This document shows positions 1-7,477 of a stretch of 64,000 nt of DNA, in pieces. The DNA is from Brachyspira hampsonii (lineage in GTDB: Bacteria; Spirochaetota; Brachyspiria; Brachyspirales; Brachyspiraceae). How positions within the stretch are numbered: the stretch's first letter is position 1; every line of letters starts with the position of its first letter. The stretch spans positions 1,054,001 to 1,118,000 of the forward strand of contig NZ_CP019914.1 in the NCBI RefSeq assembly GCF_002214805.1, read 5' to 3'. The notes beneath the pieces are model-generated. The model saw only the letters and a program-made list of their open reading frames with translations. It was not told where the DNA came from and ran no database searches. The position numbers and the translations under genes were made by a program.

Positions 1-650
1 TCCGTTTCATTTACTTTCATATATGCCATAGACCTGTAAATATAAGCTCTGTAAATCATATAATCTGGTAAACTGCTTGTATCATTTAATGATGTCATTA
101 CAGAATAGTATGCCGCATTATTATAAAAACTCAAAGTAGCTATCTGCCACATTCCGTATACCTGCTTTGCTCTTATATTATTTTTATTCTTTAATAGAGC
201 CAAACGAGAATAAGTATACATATCAACAATCACACTGTAAGGATATTTTTTATTGAAAAAAGCAAGAGAAGTAAAAGAGTTAGCAAAATTGGCATAAGCT
301 CCGTAAATATCAGAAGAGCCTTTTTTAAAAACTTTATCCTTTTTAAGATCTTTATATATATCCCCTAATATTTTATAATCCTCTTCAAAAGTTCCGCTTG
401 CTATAGATACATTAGCCCATAGAGTGTAGCATTCTATACTTAAATACATCTTCTCTTCTTCGCTTAAATTACTGTTTTTTATTCTGTTTAAAATATCTTT
501 AGCCTCGCTGGTTCTTACAAGTCTCCCCCCTGAATGATATTCATTATTTTTATTATCTATCTCTTTTAATATATTATTAGCTTCGCTTGAAATTTCAGCG
601 TATAATCCTAAGAAAGAACTAATAAAAATCAAAAAAATCATTCTAAACAT
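1..650 (-). CDS. Exported helical protein, partial (C-terminus beyond window)
   Basis: The reading frame opens at ATG (650) with AAGGA 7 bases upstream and stays open to the window edge, so the 3' end is missing. The first 18 or so residues (MFRMIFLIFISSFLGLYA) form a signal peptide without a lipobox. The rest is rich in Tyr, Asn, Lys and alternating helices, resembling the TPR-like protein that follows at 750-1472, and both are on the same strand with about 100 bases between them. I do not recognise a family; a periplasmic TPR-like role is inference only. Confidence 0.7.
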   Translation of the reverse strand, partial: MFRMIFLIFISSFLGLYAEISSEANNILKEIDNKNNEYHSGGRLVRTSEAKDILNRIKNSNLSEEEKMYLSIECYTLWANVSIASGTFEEDYKILGDIYKDLKKDKVFKKGSSDIYGAYANFANSFTSLAFFNKKYPYSVIVDMYTYSRLALLKNKNNIRAKQVYGMWQIATLSFYNNAAYYSVMTSLNDTSSLPDYMIYRAYIYRSMAYMKVNET

Positions 651-749
651 TTTAATATCCTTATTTATTACAGCAATTTTATATATACTAACAATTTTTA
701 AGTTTATAATCTATTATAATAATCTTATATATAACTATACAACTATATA

Positions 750-1472
750 TTAATTAAACATTCCTTTTCCTTTAGCATTCATATCAATAACATTTTTTAT
801 AAAAGCCCCCTCTGGAAATATATCTTTTGCCATTTTCATGTACTTATCATAATTGGCTTTATCATTATTTTTAAAATAAGCCTGAGAAGTCCATAAATAA
901 ACTATATGTTTTTCCCATTTCTCTTTAGCATTGCTTTCAGCCTTTTTAAATATTGGAAGTGCTTTATCTATTCCGCCTCCCACAAACTCTGGACTGTATG
1001 CTGTGAGTATTGCCTTACCCAAAAGTGAAGGAAAATGATTTGCATTGATTTTTAAAGCATTATCATATATCTCCCCAGCTTTTGCTGAAAGTTTTATAAC
1101 ATCATTAAATGAAGAATAATTAATAGCACCGCTCATCACATCAGCAACAGAAGACATATAATCAGCATCTTTTTCAGATAAAAGAGGAGTATTTTTATTA
1201 ATATTATCATTTAATAATTTATAAGCCTCTCTTTTACTTTTAGGATTCATGTATATGTCCATAAGCAAAATAAGATTCTCATAAGTTTGTTTTTCTATTT
1301 TTCCATAATTACCATTTTTTATCTTTTCTATAATAGCATTTAAATCCCCTTCTTTATTTGTATTAATCATATAATACAAGTTATAAAGTTCATTAAAATC
1401 CTTACTATATGAAAAAGCTGAAATAGTCAAAACAAAAGATAAAAATAAAACTGTTAAAATTTTTTTTATCAT
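750..1472 (-). CDS. Exported TPR-like protein of unknown function
   Basis: 240 aa, with GGAGG 7 bases before the ATG. Residues 1-22 form a signal peptide (MIKKILTVLFLSFVLTISAF) with no lipobox cysteine, so the product is probably periplasmic. The mature part is mostly predicted helix, with TPR-like stretches such as 'HFPSLLGKAILTAYSPEFVG' and 'IVYLWTSQAYFKNNDKANYD'. It ends in a Gly/Lys tail. Neighbours on the same strand are other exported or membrane proteins, with no pathway context. A scaffold or solute-binding accessory role is possible but unproven. Confidence 0.75.
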   Translation of the reverse strand: MIKKILTVLFLSFVLTISAFSYSKDFNELYNLYYMINTNKEGDLNAIIEKIKNGNYGKIEKQTYENLILLMDIYMNPKSKREAYKLLNDNINKNTPLLSEKDADYMSSVADVMSGAINYSSFNDVIKLSAKAGEIYDNALKINANHFPSLLGKAILTAYSPEFVGGGIDKALPIFKKAESNAKEKWEKHIVYLWTSQAYFKNNDKANYDKYMKMAKDIFPEGAFIKNVIDMNAKGKGMFN

Positions 1473-1498
1473 ATTAAATCCTCCTTAAAAACAAGATA

Positions 1499-2173
1499 CT
1501 ATAAAAACTGCTCATTGTCAACATAATTATTCAAATTATTAGTATTAGCAAAAAACGCTTTGTCTTTTATCTTCATATAAATAAAATAAGAAACAATCAC
1601 AGCTATAAAAGTACATACAACAGAAATAACATAAGAAATAATCTGCTGAATTATTATATCATTATTAATAGTTATATTATTTTTAATAAAGCTAAAAAAG
1701 AATGATGAAAAAGTTAATCCGTTTATAACAAATCTTATAAATGCAATTATCAAAGCAGTTATTAAAGCCATACTAATATTAAAATCAATACCTTTATTTT
1801 TAATATAATTTTTGATAAAATAAATAGTCAAGCAAGTTAATATAATACCAGATATATTAATAATAATACCAAAAACACTTTGAAATATCATATAAATCAA
1901 AGTTACAGATGTAGAATCCAAAGTGGTAAACACTTTTATAATTTCAAACAATCTAAAAAATATATAATATAAAATACCAATAACTATTGAATAAATAGGA
2001 GAATACAAAAAAGCAGGAAGTATAAAAAATACACTAAATATAGTAGTACAAAATATAGCAATTATACTCAATACTTCTGAATTAAAAGGTATTAAATAAA
2101 ATGATAAACTCAATGCTGTATAAAAGATTAAGCATAAAAAAGAAAATATAATTTTATTTTTAACATTTACCAT
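1499..2173 (-). CDS. Multi-pass integral membrane protein, unknown
   Basis: 224 aa, with GGAG 10 bases before the ATG. The sequence is dominated by hydrophobic stretches, giving about six membrane segments (roughly residues 8-28, 33-58, 60-80, 95-120, 133-152, 172-200), followed by a short polar C-terminal tail rich in Asn. There are no catalytic motifs, nucleotide-binding sites or conserved charged residues in the membrane that I recognise. It lies 26 bases upstream (lower coordinate end) of the TPR-like gene and just downstream of the beta-barrel-like gene on the same strand, so it may be co-transcribed with them. Confidence 0.65.
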   Translation of the reverse strand: MVNVKNKIIFSFLCLIFYTALSLSFYLIPFNSEVLSIIAIFCTTIFSVFFILPAFLYSPIYSIVIGILYYIFFRLFEIIKVFTTLDSTSVTLIYMIFQSVFGIIINISGIILTCLTIYFIKNYIKNKGIDFNISMALITALIIAFIRFVINGLTFSSFFFSFIKNNITINNDIIIQQIISYVISVVCTFIAVIVSYFIYMKIKDKAFFANTNNLNNYVDNEQFL

Positions 2174-2193
2174 AAATAATAAACTCCAAAATA

Positions 2194-3204
2194 TTAAAAC
2201 ACTATAGTGCTTATTATCAAATTCATAACCAAACTTTTATTATTATCAACACCGAAAGTTAATTGCAAAGGTGTTGAGCCGTAAAGGTTATATCCTATTC
2301 CTCCGCCCACAGCATACAATAAATTTCCTTTATCAATGCTAGTTTCAAAATATTTTCCGTATCCCACATTTCCAAAAGCAACTAAGTATATATCATTAAA
2401 ACCAGACGGAAGAAATCTCATAAAAAATTTATATTCAAAATGAACAAATGTAAGAAAATCCATATTTTTAAGATGAGTTTCTAAATTGGTTAAAGGCATC
2501 ATCATAAGAGAGTATAAATATTTAAACCCTATAGAATATTTTTTATTACTTTTATCAAAATAAGCACTGTATCCTATATAAGGCATAATACCAAGCTCGC
2601 CCCAATAATGAAAAAATGAATAAGGCATACTAGCTGAAACATTATACGAATATTGATTTTCATTAGGTATAATGCTTGCCCCCACTCCAGCATTGAATTT
2701 TAATTTATTAATACCGTCATCAACAAATGTGGAACTTAAACCAACACTTTGATTAATCTTAAAAATAGAACTTAATCTGTAAACTTCCCTCTCAGAAGAA
2801 AGTATTTTTCCTATATTCATTCCATAATAAATCATTACATTATCAAAAGAATATCCTAATTTTAATTGTCCGTAATATTCCAAATCTTTATAGTTAAATG
2901 TAGAAAAAGGAGGCGTTATTCCTTGTTTGTAATTTAAATCTATAAAAAATCTTCTGTATCTATACTCCATTCCAATATTAGCAAATATTCCAAATGATGA
3001 TTCAGAGCCGTAATCAAAACTTATTCCTACACGAGGTACATATACAAAATGTGAATTCTTTTTATATGCATATCCCAAATCAACAGAAAAAGGAAATCCA
3101 AAATAATTATAACTATAATGAAAACCTGATTTTACAAAATCATTCTGTGCAAAAAGGAAACTTGATAATATGCTGAACAAAATTAATATTCTAAATATTT
3201 TCAT
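2194..3204 (-). CDS. Putative outer-membrane beta-barrel protein
   Basis: 336 aa with a signal peptide at residues 1-19 (MKIFRILILFSILSSFLFA). The mature chain shows the alternating aromatic/polar strand pattern of a porin-like barrel, with many Tyr/Phe/Gly turns (for example 'YKKNSHFVYVPRVGISFDYG') and a C-terminal aromatic residue (ISTIVF), as expected for BAM-dependent insertion. Two further barrel-like proteins occur near the end of the window. I cannot assign a substrate; surface antigen or porin are both possible. Confidence 0.7.
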   Translation of the reverse strand: MKIFRILILFSILSSFLFAQNDFVKSGFHYSYNYFGFPFSVDLGYAYKKNSHFVYVPRVGISFDYGSESSFGIFANIGMEYRYRRFFIDLNYKQGITPPFSTFNYKDLEYYGQLKLGYSFDNVMIYYGMNIGKILSSEREVYRLSSIFKINQSVGLSSTFVDDGINKLKFNAGVGASIIPNENQYSYNVSASMPYSFFHYWGELGIMPYIGYSAYFDKSNKKYSIGFKYLYSLMMMPLTNLETHLKNMDFLTFVHFEYKFFMRFLPSGFNDIYLVAFGNVGYGKYFETSIDKGNLLYAVGGGIGYNLYGSTPLQLTFGVDNNKSLVMNLIISTIVF

Positions 3205-3294
3205 AAAATATAAATCACCTACTATTTATCTTATATTACTATTATAACATAAGTATTATGTCTGTCAATATACTTTGTATAAAATATTACAAAT

Positions 3295-3951
3295 TTATTT
3301 TTTATATTCAAATATCTTACTCCTAAATAAATAATAATCTGCAATTATAGAAATAGTCCAATTTAATATTCCAATAAAAGCCCAAACAAACCATAAATAA
3401 TTATTATACTTAATAGTAACCATATTCATAATAAGCATTATTACAGAATATACCAGAACAGCAATAATAGAGTTCTTTAAATTAATCTTATATATATCAT
3501 AACTATACTTTCTTATTTTAGGTTTGATATTATCAGAAAAATTCCAAAAAGAATAAATAACTATATAAATAAATAACATCAAATAAAAATAAGGCATAGT
3601 AAGTTTATATCCGATTTTAGTAGTTTCATTAAAAAAACTTAAATTATCTATAATCAAACCCAAAATAAAAGCCAAAAAAGCTGTAGAAAAAGATGATATC
3701 AAAGCAGTTAATATTTTTATATAAACATTATAAACAATTTTAGCATCTTTACTTATATCTTCAAAAACTTCATCAATATTTCCGAGACTCTCTATAGCTT
3801 TACTGCTTGCTTCTTCATATTTCATTCCATTTTTTACATAATTCTGAACTTTAGAATTAAGCATATCTTTTATTTCATCTAATTGCTCAAGAACTTCTTT
3901 TGTATTAGGATATTTCTTTTTAATATTTTTATAAAACTCATTAATATTCAT
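3295..3951 (-). CDS. HAAS-domain membrane protein (copy 1)
   Basis: 218 aa. The N-terminal 70 residues match the HAAS/permease-prefix pattern: an amphipathic helix (MNINEFYKNIKKKYPNT), a three-helix bundle and 'KAIESLGNIDEVFEDISKDA'. Four hydrophobic segments follow. AGGAAA precedes the ATG, overlapping the end of the neighbouring paralogue, which implies translational coupling. HAAS proteins are commonly paired with PadR regulators, as here (PadR at 4638-4967). Their biochemical role is poorly defined. The two copies are clear paralogues. Confidence 0.75.
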   Translation of the reverse strand: MNINEFYKNIKKKYPNTKEVLEQLDEIKDMLNSKVQNYVKNGMKYEEASSKAIESLGNIDEVFEDISKDAKIVYNVYIKILTALISSFSTAFLAFILGLIIDNLSFFNETTKIGYKLTMPYFYLMLFIYIVIYSFWNFSDNIKPKIRKYSYDIYKINLKNSIIAVLVYSVIMLIMNMVTIKYNNYLWFVWAFIGILNWTISIIADYYLFRSKIFEYKK

Positions 3952-3953
3952 TA

Positions 3954-4604
3954 CTATTTCCTATTAATATTTTTATCAGAATTTTTAAAAAACTTATAAA
4001 AGAAAAATACAGTCAAAGGCCAAGATAAAAAATATATAATAACAAATACAAACCAAATATTATGCGGACTAAAGAACATATTAAATATAAATACGGCTAA
4101 AGATATAATAAAAAAACCGATTATAGAATATTTTAAATTGATTTTATAATCATTATAAGTATATTCAATTACCTCATATATACTACGCATATTAATAAAT
4201 GGTATAACTGTAATTAAAAAAATAGCAATTGTTCCAGAAATAATAAAAAATATACTAGCAATCAATGAATTATTTATATAAGAAAAAAATGATATATTAT
4301 TATTTTTCAAAGATATAAAGCATAATAATAAACTTAAAAAAGCCGCAATAAAAATATCAATAATGCCGGCAAATAAATATAATCTGTATTTATTAATAAT
4401 TTTTGCATCCTTGGATAATTCTTCAAGAAGTGAATCTACATCCCCGAAAGATTTAAGAGCCTTTTTAAAAGCTTCTTCTTTAGAATCATTTATATATTCT
4501 TCACTTTTCATATATAAATAATTTCTAAGCTCTTCAATCTGATCTCTAATTTTTTGAGTATTAGGGTATTTATTTTTCAGCTCATTACAAAAATCATCTA
4601 TCAT
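3954..4604 (-). CDS. HAAS-domain membrane protein (copy 2)
   Basis: 216 aa from the ATG at 4604 (MIDDFCNELKNKYPNT), chosen over an upstream TTG because AAAGAGAAA precedes it. It has the same layout as its downstream paralogue: a soluble helical N-terminus with 'ALKSFGDVDSLLEELSKDAK', then four membrane segments. It starts 34 bases after the PadR stop codon and its stop lies next to the start of copy 1, so PadR-HAAS-HAAS reads as one operon. Whether the module belongs functionally to the upstream TOMM transporter genes is unknown. Confidence 0.75.
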   Translation of the reverse strand: MIDDFCNELKNKYPNTQKIRDQIEELRNYLYMKSEEYINDSKEEAFKKALKSFGDVDSLLEELSKDAKIINKYRLYLFAGIIDIFIAAFLSLLLCFISLKNNNISFFSYINNSLIASIFFIISGTIAIFLITVIPFINMRSIYEVIEYTYNDYKINLKYSIIGFFIISLAVFIFNMFFSPHNIWFVFVIIYFLSWPLTVFFFYKFFKNSDKNINRK

Positions 4605-4637
4605 AATATTTTCTCTTTTATACAAGATATACAATAT

Positions 4638-4967
4638 CTATTCAATATCAAGAAGTTTATCTATTATCTTCTTCGTGAATAGCCATATATATCTCTCTTC
4701 TTTCAAAAACTTTTTACCTTCTTCTGTAATTTTATAATATTTTCTTCTTCCGCCATGACTTTCATCGCCCCAATAACTTTCTATTAACTTCTTACCTTCG
4801 AGCCTTCTTATAGCACTGTATAAAGTCTGACCATTAATCTCATATTCTCCATTAGTTTTATCAGTGATTAATTTAGAAAGCTCATAACCGTAAGAATCAT
4901 TATACTCCAAAAAATGCAGAACCACAGCATCTATATGACCTCTTATAATATCACTTTCTATATACAT
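4638..4967 (-). CDS. PadR-family transcriptional regulator
   Basis: 109 aa from the ATG at 4967 ([20 protein letters not shown]). The frame is open further upstream, but that extension (to 5087) has no homologous look, and AGGA lies 9 bases before the chosen ATG; 109 aa is also the usual PadR length. The winged-helix features are intact: 'YGYELSKLI', '[19 protein letters not shown]', '[17 protein letters not shown]'. PadR proteins usually repress their own operon or an adjacent membrane protein or transporter gene. Here it heads the two HAAS genes and lies about 85 bases after the TOMM permease gene. Confidence 0.88.
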   Translation of the reverse strand: MYIESDIIRGHIDAVVLHFLEYNDSYGYELSKLITDKTNGEYEINGQTLYSAIRRLEGKKLIESYWGDESHGGRRKYYKITEEGKKFLKEERYIWLFTKKIIDKLLDIE

Positions 4968-5052
4968 TAATACTAATCCTAAACTAATTATAATATATTT
5001 TTTAAGGTAAGATAAATAAAGAATTTTGTCAATAACTAAAAAAAATAATTTA

Positions 5053-5769
5053 TTATTTATCAGCATATCTAAAAGTATTGACTGCAAGAATTAAAGCAAT
5101 TATTAAACATACTAGAAGTACCGCTATACCAATAAAATAAGCATGAAAATCAAAATAAAAAGCACCTCTAAAAGCATTCAAAAAATACTGAAAAATATTT
5201 AATTTGCTTAAAATTTGCACTATATTAGGAGCATTATATAATGAATAATAACCGTCGCTTAAAAACATAGAAGCCATTAAAATAATATTATATAATATGC
5301 TTGCTGTCTCATTATTTTTTACAAGACTAGAAACAAAGAAGCTTATAAATATATAAAGCAAAGATGCCAATATAATTACAGGCAAAAATAAAAGTATAGA
5401 AGCAAAATAAAATTCTAATTTAAAAAATAAAGCACATACAAAAAATACAAATAAACAGCTTATAATAGATATTATTACCCAAGCACAAGATAAACTTATA
5501 ATATATTTGTATAAAGGAAGAGGCGTTACTTTAAGCAGATTATAAACTCCTCGCTTTCTCTGACTAAGTACATTAAAACTAGTAGTCATAAAAGAATAAG
5601 CAAGAACACTCACACAGCTCATAGCAGTAAGTATATGCACAGTATAGCTTTCCATTTTGAAAAAAAGTCCTAATGATATAACTATCACCAAAGGAAAAAA
5701 TATAGACCAAAATATAAGGAAAGGATCTCTTATAGCTTTTTTCATTGTGAGTTTAAATATAGTTTTCAT
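5053..5769 (-). CDS. ABC-2 type permease of the TOMM cluster (SagH/I-like)
   Basis: 238 aa with six hydrophobic segments in the ABC-2 pattern: TM1 at about residues 17-37 after the '[17 protein letters not shown]' entry helix, then a cytoplasmic loop '[20 protein letters not shown]' typical of drug/peptide ABC-2 exporters. It lies 54 bases downstream of the ATPase gene and would pair with it to export the modified peptide. Streptolysin S clusters usually have two permeases (SagH and SagI); only one is visible here, so the transporter may be a homodimer of this subunit. Function is inferred from context. Confidence 0.82.
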   Translation of the reverse strand: MKTIFKLTMKKAIRDPFLIFWSIFFPLVIVISLGLFFKMESYTVHILTAMSCVSVLAYSFMTTSFNVLSQRKRGVYNLLKVTPLPLYKYIISLSCAWVIISIISCLFVFFVCALFFKLEFYFASILLFLPVIILASLLYIFISFFVSSLVKNNETASILYNIILMASMFLSDGYYSLYNAPNIVQILSKLNIFQYFLNAFRGAFYFDFHAYFIGIAVLLVCLIIALILAVNTFRYADK

Positions 5770-5823
5770 AATTATTCTTTATTTATTATTATTTCACATA
5801 AATTTAAAAATTTCAAAAACATA

Positions 5824-6516
5824 TTAATATTTAGTAATATGCAGGTAAAGCTTCTCCAAACTGTCAAAGTTATATTTATTTAAAAGTTCTTCTTTACTGC
5901 CGCTTTCTAATATCTCGCCTTTATATAAAAATACTATTTTGCCAGCAAGGTCTTCAACTTCCTCTAAATCATGAGAAGTAAAAAGTATAGTCTTATTATT
6001 TTTAGCAAACTCTAATAACATATTTTTAACATTATACCTTTCTCTAGGATCCAAACTTGCAGTAGGCTCATCAAATATAAGTAAGTCCGGATTTTGCATA
6101 GTAGCTATCATTATAGCAAGTTTCTTCTGTTCGCCTCCTGAAAGTTTTATAGCAAGAGTTTTCGGATTCAATCCATATTTTTTTGTAATGCTTTCTATTT
6201 CTTCATCGGTCATCTTTATATCATAAAGTGCTGAAAACATTAATATATTATCTTTTACACTATATCCATCAAAAAATGGAGTAGACTGAAGCTGAACTCC
6301 TATATGTTTTTTATAATTATCTATATTTATTTTTAATTCGCCTTTATCAGCTTTTAATATTCCTAATAATATATTAATTAATGTCGTTTTTCCTGAACCA
6401 TTAGGACCTACAAGTACTATTATTTCACCTTTATTTATATCAAAATTAACATTCTTTAAAATAAGATTTTTATTAAATTTCTTTTCTATATTTCTAGCAC
6501 TAATCAATGTTTCCAT
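5824..6516 (-). CDS. sagG: ABC transporter ATPase of the TOMM cluster (SagG-like)
   Basis: 230 aa from the ATG at 6516 (METLISARNIEKKFN); an in-frame ATG at 6540 has no ribosome binding site and abuts a hairpin. Walker A (GPNGSGKTT), the Q-loop region, the signature LSGGEQKK, Walker B (LLIFDEPTASLDP) and the switch His (FTSHD) are all intact. The gene directly follows precursor copy 1 and its hairpin, as the export genes do in SLS-type clusters. A degenerate copy of its first 22 or so codons lies at 7123-7189, part of the local duplication. Confidence 0.85.
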   Translation of the reverse strand: METLISARNIEKKFNKNLILKNVNFDINKGEIIVLVGPNGSGKTTLINILLGILKADKGELKINIDNYKKHIGVQLQSTPFFDGYSVKDNILMFSALYDIKMTDEEIESITKKYGLNPKTLAIKLSGGEQKKLAIMIATMQNPDLLIFDEPTASLDPRERYNVKNMLLEFAKNNKTILFTSHDLEEVEDLAGKIVFLYKGEILESGSKEELLNKYNFDSLEKLYLHITKY

Positions 6517-6546
6517 TATAACCAACTTAATTATTATCATAAATAA

Positions 6547-6577
6547 CCCACTGTATTAATAATACTAATACAGTAGG
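6547..6577 (-). terminator. Hairpin after precursor copy 1
   Basis: A 12-bp stem (6547-6558 with 6566-6577, one C/A mismatch) and a 7-base loop lie between the precursor stop codon and the ATPase start. On the minus strand the following bases are U/A-rich without a clean U-run. SLS operons have a partial terminator after sagA that lets precursor mRNA exceed downstream mRNA; an equivalent attenuating role is inferred here. Confidence 0.6.
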
Positions 6578-6610
6578 CGTATTAATTTACTATAAACTAT
6601 TATAAATAAA

Positions 6611-6739
6611 TTACTTGTTGACTGTTACGCTAACACAGCAAGAACAACAACAAGAACAGCAACATGCTCCAGGAGTCAACACAACAGATTGACTTTTTAG
6701 AGAACATATTGTTCGTAGTTTAGAAGAATATCTAATTAT
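6611..6739 (-). CDS. SagA-like TOMM precursor peptide, copy 1 (ATA in place of ATG)
   Basis: A 42-codon frame encodes a leader like RYSSKLRTICSLKSQSVVL and the core TPGACCCSCCCSCCVSVTVN, then K and stop TAA (6611-6613). The TPGA junction and Cys-dense core resemble streptolysin S SagA. AAAGGAG and its 7-base spacing are intact, but the codon where copy 2 has ATG is ATA, followed by ATT. Translation would need a non-standard ATA/ATT start, or this copy is silent. It differs from copy 2 at four bases (start; I for T at position 11; one silent change; K for N at the end). It lies behind the strong promoter at 6807-6835 and in front of the exporter genes. Confidence 0.75.
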   Translation of the reverse strand: MIRYSSKLRTICSLKSQSVVLTPGACCCSCCCSCCVSVTVNK

Positions 6740-6753
6740 ATAACAACTCCTTT

Positions 6754-6783
6754 AAAGAATATCCATTACTCAAGCTATTCTTT
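6754..6783 (-). promoter_or_regulatory. Leader hairpin next to the copy 1 ribosome binding site
   Basis: An 8-bp perfect stem (AAAGAATA with TATTCTTT) around a 14-base loop ends immediately before the AAAGGAG of precursor copy 1. It lies in the 5' untranslated leader between the promoter and the start. It could modulate ribosome access or mRNA stability; this is inference from position only. Confidence 0.45.
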
Positions 6784-6806
6784 AAATCATTTATTATTGA
6801 ATAATA

Positions 6807-6835
6807 AGTATAACACAAATATAAATAAATGTCAA
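6807..6835 (-). promoter_or_regulatory. Sigma-70 promoter for precursor copy 1 and exporter genes
   Basis: On the minus strand TTGACA (6835-6830), a 17-base spacer, then TATACT (6812-6807). This near-consensus promoter lies about 70 bases upstream of precursor copy 1 and outside the duplicated segment, so only copy 1 has it. Confidence 0.82.
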
Positions 6836-6883
6836 TAGTATATAAAATATTTTTATAACTTTTTTATATAAATATTTTTCAAT

Positions 6884-6926
6884 GCAAACAAAAAAGAGGC
6901 TTTTTGCAGCCAACTTTTTATCAAAA
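6884..6926. terminator. Probable terminator after the relic exported-protein fragment
   Basis: Short stem AGGCT...AGCC(A) flanked by A-runs on one side and T-runs on the other (plus-strand AAAAAAGAGGC to GCCAACTTTTT). It lies a few bases beyond the relic stop codon on the minus strand, and would separate the relic from the copy 1 promoter. Confidence 0.5.
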
Positions 6927-6944
6927 TTTTATCATTATTTTTGA

Positions 6945-7124
6945 TAAATAACTTCTTTCCATAAAGCACTAACAGTTAAACCAGTATCAGTAAATGTAAA
7001 AACCTCTTCAATTCCTACAACAGTTGTTTTAAATGAATTATCAGATAATTTACAATATTGTTATTTTGTAACTGTAAGCTCTGGGGTACAATAATCTCCA
7101 TTAAGATAAGGAGTAGTTCCTCCG
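6945..7124 (-). pseudogene. 3' remnant of an exported-protein gene between the two precursors
   Basis: On the minus strand one frame reads GTTPYLNGDYCTPELTVTK, a stop (TAA), then in the same frame QYCKLSDNSFKTTVVGIEE and VFTFTDTGLTVSALWKEVIY followed by QK and a final stop. The pattern looks like the C-terminal end of an exported beta-rich protein. It has no start, carries an in-frame stop and is fused directly to the truncated ATPase copy. It is therefore a gene fragment left by rearrangement. I do not know the parent family. Confidence 0.65.
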
Positions 7125-7189
7125 TTCTTTAAAATAATATTTTTATTAAATTTCTTTTCTATATTTCTAGCACTAATCAATGTTCCCAT
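7123..7189 (-). pseudogene. Truncated duplicate of the 5' end of the ABC ATPase gene
   Basis: Reads MGTLISARNIEKKFNKNIIL from the ATG at 7189, nearly identical to the N-terminus of the ATPase at 5824-6516 (METLISARNIEKKFNKNLIL). Identity stops at about residue 22, where the relic fragment begins. It shows that the duplicated unit ran from the precursor through the hairpin into the transporter gene. Confidence 0.8.
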
Positions 7190-7219
7190 TATAACCAGCT
7201 TAATTATTATCATAAATAA

Positions 7220-7250
7220 CCCGCTGTATTAATAAAACTAATACAGCGGG
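7220..7250 (-). terminator. Hairpin after precursor copy 2
   Basis: A perfect 12-bp stem (CCCGCTGTATTA at 7220-7231 with TAATACAGCGGG at 7239-7250) and a 7-base loop, 33 bases after the copy 2 stop codon. It is the better-paired of the two duplicated hairpins. A terminator or 3' stabiliser for the precursor mRNA is the likely role. Confidence 0.65.
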
Positions 7251-7282
7251 CGTATTAATTTATTATAAACTATTATAATAAA

Positions 7283-7411
7283 TTAATTGTTGACTGTTAC
7301 GCTAACGCAGCAAGAACAACAACAAGAACAGCAACATGCTCCAGGAGTCAACACAACAGATTGACTTTTTAGAGAACATGTTGTTCGTAGTTTAGAAGAA
7401 TATCTAATCAT
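7283..7411 (-). CDS. sagA: SagA-like TOMM precursor peptide, copy 2 (intact)
   Basis: 42 aa with ATG at 7411 and stop at 7283-7285; AAAAGGAG lies 7 bases upstream. The leader MIRYSSKLRTTCSLKSQSVV precedes L and the core TPGACCCSCCCSCCVSVTVN, then N. The core holds eight Cys and several Ser/Thr, the substrates of azole-forming cyclodehydratases, and the PGA-C junction resembles streptolysin S SagA (APGG before its Cys run). It follows the SagF-like gene by 67 bases, so it is probably the last gene of the biosynthetic operon, although a local weak promoter is possible. Two of the other reading frames give only Leu-rich or stop-containing sequence. Confidence rests on the core, the leader and the complete enzyme set next to it. 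Confidence 0.9.
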   Translation of the reverse strand: MIRYSSKLRTTCSLKSQSVVLTPGACCCSCCCSCCVSVTVNN

Positions 7412-7477
7412 ATAACAACTCCTTTTGATGTTTTTTATATTAAATTTTCTATATAAAATATATAAAAAAATTAATAC

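Larger units (their letters stand above)
6452..6753. repeat. Duplicated segment, copy 1 (pairs with 7124-7425)
   Basis: About 300 bases spanning the ATPase 5' end, hairpin and precursor copy 1 are closely repeated at about 7124-7425. Identity begins at the shared TTCTTTAAAATAA word and ends just upstream of AAAGGAGTTGTTAT. A handful of base differences separate the two copies, including the ATG to ATA change. Confidence 0.85.
7124..7425. repeat. Duplicated segment, copy 2 (pairs with 6452-6753)
   Basis: Second copy of the precursor/hairpin/ATPase-start unit. It keeps the ATG start and the perfect hairpin, but its ATPase portion is truncated at the junction with the relic fragment. The two copies lie in the same orientation about 370 bases apart. 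Confidence 0.85.

Noticed and set aside
7123..7189. Second ABC ATPase gene
   Set aside because: Only about 22 N-terminal codons are present; no Walker A or signature follows.
6611..7411. Cys-rich peptides considered as metallothioneins or as chance frames
   Set aside because: A frameshifted reading gives Leu-rich stretches ending at a stop; the frame with CCCSCCC is repeated, has ribosome binding sites and lies beside complete TOMM modification genes, which metallothioneins do not need.
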